NCBI RefSeq assembly: GCF_902364945.1
Contig: NZ_CABJFS010000007.1
Span: forward strand, 66,743-130,742
Source: Collinsella aerofaciens
GTDB taxonomy: Bacteria; Actinomycetota; Coriobacteriia; Coriobacteriales; Coriobacteriaceae
Direction of reading: 5' to 3'
Length of the DNA stretch: 64,000 nucleotides
The stretch's first letter is position 1, and every line of letters starts with the position of its first letter. Of the stretch, positions 62,480 through 64,000 are shown piece after piece. The notes beneath the pieces are model-generated. The model ran no database searches, was not told the DNA's origin, and saw only the letters and a program-made list of their open reading frames with translations. The position numbers were made by a program, and so were the translations under genes.

Positions 62480-63934
62480 CTAGAGCATCTTGAGGTACTC
62501 CCCCAGCTCTTCCTCCCAGTCGGGCATGTGGAACCCGACCGACTCGAGCCCGGACAGGTCGAGTGCGGAGTGGACCGGGCGCGGTGCGACGGGGCCCTCG
62601 GCGCTCGCGTAGTAGTCGGCGGTCGATACCGGCACGACCTTCTCGCCGTTGCCGTTGGCGGCCTCGAAGACGGCGCGTGCGATGTCCGCCCAGGACTTCA
62701 CCGCGCCGGATCCGGTGCAGTCGTAGGTGCCGTAGGGGGCGTGCGTCCCCAGCACGTGGAAGATGGCCTCGGCCATGTCGCGCGTGAAGGTCAGGCGGCC
62801 CAGCTGGTCGTCGACCACGGTGACCTGCTCGAGCTTGTCGTCCGGGTCGGCGACGCGGTCTGAGAGTGCCTTCATGGTCTTCACGAAGTTGTGCCCCTCG
62901 CCGATGACCCAGCTGGAGCGCATGATGTAGTGGTGCGGGCACCCGGCCACGGCGATGTCGCCGGCGGCCTTGGTCTGGCCGTAGACGGACAGCGGGGAGA
63001 ACGGCTCGTCCTCCGTGTGGACCTCGGCGGTGCCGTCGAAGACGTAGTCGGAGGATACGTGGACCAGGGTGATGCCGTACCCGGCGCAGGTGCGTGCGAG
63101 AAGGGCGGGCCCCGTCGCGTTGGCCTTCCAGGCGGTCACGCGGCCCTCGGGGGTCTCGGCCCTGTCGACTGCCGTGTAGGCGCCGCAGTTGATGACCGTG
63201 CCGTAGAGCGACCAGTCGTACTGCGAATAGGCGTCCGGGTCGGACATGTCGAAGGTGTCGATGTCGCAGAAGTCGAAGTCCTTCGCCACGCCGCGCTCCT
63301 CGGCGAGCGCGCGCACCGCATGGCCCAGCTGGCCGTTGCAGCCGGTGACGAGGGTGCGCTTCGGCGCCATCGGGACGACGTCCTTGAGCATCGGGTGGTT
63401 GAGGTCGGCCTCGGAGACGGTGGCCTCATCGAGCGGGATCGGCCACTCGATGGCGAGCTCGGGGTCGGCGAGGTTCACGAAGGTGTAGGTCTTCTTGAGC
63501 TCCAGCGACCAGTGGGCGTCCACCAGGTAGGTGTAGGCGGTGCCGTCCTCGAGCGCCTGGAAGCTGTTGCCCACGCCGCGCGGGACGTAGATGGCCCTGG
63601 ACGGGTCGAGCGTGCAGGTGAACACCTTCCCGTAGGTGGCGCTGCCCTCGCGCAGGTCGACCCATGCGCCGAAGACCGAGCCGCGGGCCACGGAGATGAA
63701 CTTGTCCCAGGGCTCCGCGTGGATGCCGCGGGTGACGCCGCGGCTGTCGTTGTAGGAGATGTTGTTCTGGACGACCTTGAGATCGGGGATGCCGAGCGCG
63801 CACATCTTGGCGCGCTGCCAGTTCTCCTTGAACCAGCCGCGCGAGTCGCCGTGGACGGCCAGGTCGACGACCTTGAGGCCCTCGATGCCGGTCTCCGCGA
63901 CCTTCAGGTCCTTCTCGAATTCGATGTCAGCCAT
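62480..63934 (-). CDS. rmlCD: Fused dTDP-4-dehydrorhamnose 3,5-epimerase / dTDP-4-dehydrorhamnose reductase (RmlC-RmlD)
   Basis: One 484-residue chain for the last two steps of dTDP-L-rhamnose synthesis. The RmlC cupin (1-190) has RGWFKENWQ, the catalytic-His loop RGIHAEPWDKF, FQALEDGTAYTYLVD and LADPELAIEWPI. The RmlD reductase (192-484) has the NAD loop VTGCNGQLGHAV, CGAYTAVDRAE, SSDYVFDG and the catalytic Y-x3-K in YGQTKAAGD. Three sampled 60-base lines hold 44-46 G+C, far above the neighbouring genes. Start ATG with GGAA eight bases upstream. Usually found with rmlA and rmlB, which may lie beyond the window. Confidence 0.94.
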   Translation of the reverse strand: MADIEFEKDLKVAETGIEGLKVVDLAVHGDSRGWFKENWQRAKMCALGIPDLKVVQNNISYNDSRGVTRGIHAEPWDKFISVARGSVFGAWVDLREGSATYGKVFTCTLDPSRAIYVPRGVGNSFQALEDGTAYTYLVDAHWSLELKKTYTFVNLADPELAIEWPIPLDEATVSEADLNHPMLKDVVPMAPKRTLVTGCNGQLGHAVRALAEERGVAKDFDFCDIDTFDMSDPDAYSQYDWSLYGTVINCGAYTAVDRAETPEGRVTAWKANATGPALLARTCAGYGITLVHVSSDYVFDGTAEVHTEDEPFSPLSVYGQTKAAGDIAVAGCPHHYIMRSSWVIGEGHNFVKTMKALSDRVADPDDKLEQVTVVDDQLGRLTFTRDMAEAIFHVLGTHAPYGTYDCTGSGAVKSWADIARAVFEAANGNGEKVVPVSTADYYASAEGPVAPRPVHSALDLSGLESVGFHMPDWEEELGEYLKML

Positions 63935-63938
63935 GTGG

Positions 63939-64000
63939 TTAATTCCAATCGTGTTGCGGGCGCCCCTCGCGGTGCCGCAGGATCATCCCCATGCCCTGCG
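63939..64000 (-). CDS. Possible C-terminal end of the next gene (fragment at window edge)
   Basis: An open minus-strand frame enters from the window edge and stops at TAA 63939-63941, four bases before the rmlCD ATG. About 19 codons are visible and are not recognisable. The spacing fits an upstream operon member, perhaps another dTDP-rhamnose gene, but nothing in the residues shows this. Confidence 0.3.
   Translation of the reverse strand, partial: QGMGMILRHREGRPQHDWN

Overview
The window looks like a chromosomal segment of a high-GC Gram-positive of the class Coriobacteriia, most likely a Collinsella-type gut actinobacterium. This is inferred from three things. The housekeeping order (rpsP-khpA-rimM-trmD-lepB ... 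rplS-rnhB-yraN-comM-dprA ... xerC-rpsB-tsf-pyrH-frr ... cdsA-dxr-rseP-ispG) is the one conserved in Actinomycetota. Many genes seem to start at TTG. Protein features such as the fused AroE-AroK and RmlC-RmlD also fit. No database search was possible.

Layout. 1-45.6 kb is almost entirely minus strand. Read in transcription order (right to left) it holds: a CtpE-like P-type ATPase; a zinc-ribbon membrane protein; a cyclophilin; a TPR membrane protein; the rod-shape operon mreBCD-mrdA-rodA, continuing into a DUF697-like protein and an uncharacterised radical-SAM pair; rplU-rpmA; obgE-nadD-yqeK-rsfS; then (after dinB, the only plus-strand gene here) rpsP-khpA-rimM-trmD-lepB; glyQ-glyS with the PPDK regulator and ppdK; rplS; rnhB; yraN-comM-dprA-trmFO-xerC; rpsB-tsf; and pyrH-frr-uppS-cdsA-dxr-rseP-ispG. 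These genes cover translation, tRNA modification, MEP-pathway isoprenoid synthesis, undecaprenyl and phospholipid precursors, and cell-wall elongation.

45.5-56.3 kb lies between two minus-strand tRNA-Arg genes (CCG and TCT), and its intact genes are all on the plus strand. It carries a complete shikimate plus Phe/Tyr cluster (aroF, tyrA, aroB, aroA, aroC, pheA, aroE-aroK fusion, aroQ), preceded by a terminator-like leader. After that comes a two-gene, lower-GC module: a DUF4869-like protein translationally coupled to a P-loop ATPase. The module ends in a perfect 41-bp palindrome and a decayed acyltransferase fragment beside tRNA-Arg(TCT). It is the best candidate here for an undescribed system.

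56.3-64 kb is a cell-surface glycopolymer region: a TagGH-type ABC exporter (minus), two family-2 glycosyltransferases and a YfhO-type membrane glycosyltransferase (plus), then a fused dTDP-rhamnose epimerase/reductase (minus) whose sampled GC (about 75%) contrasts sharply with its neighbour (about 48%).
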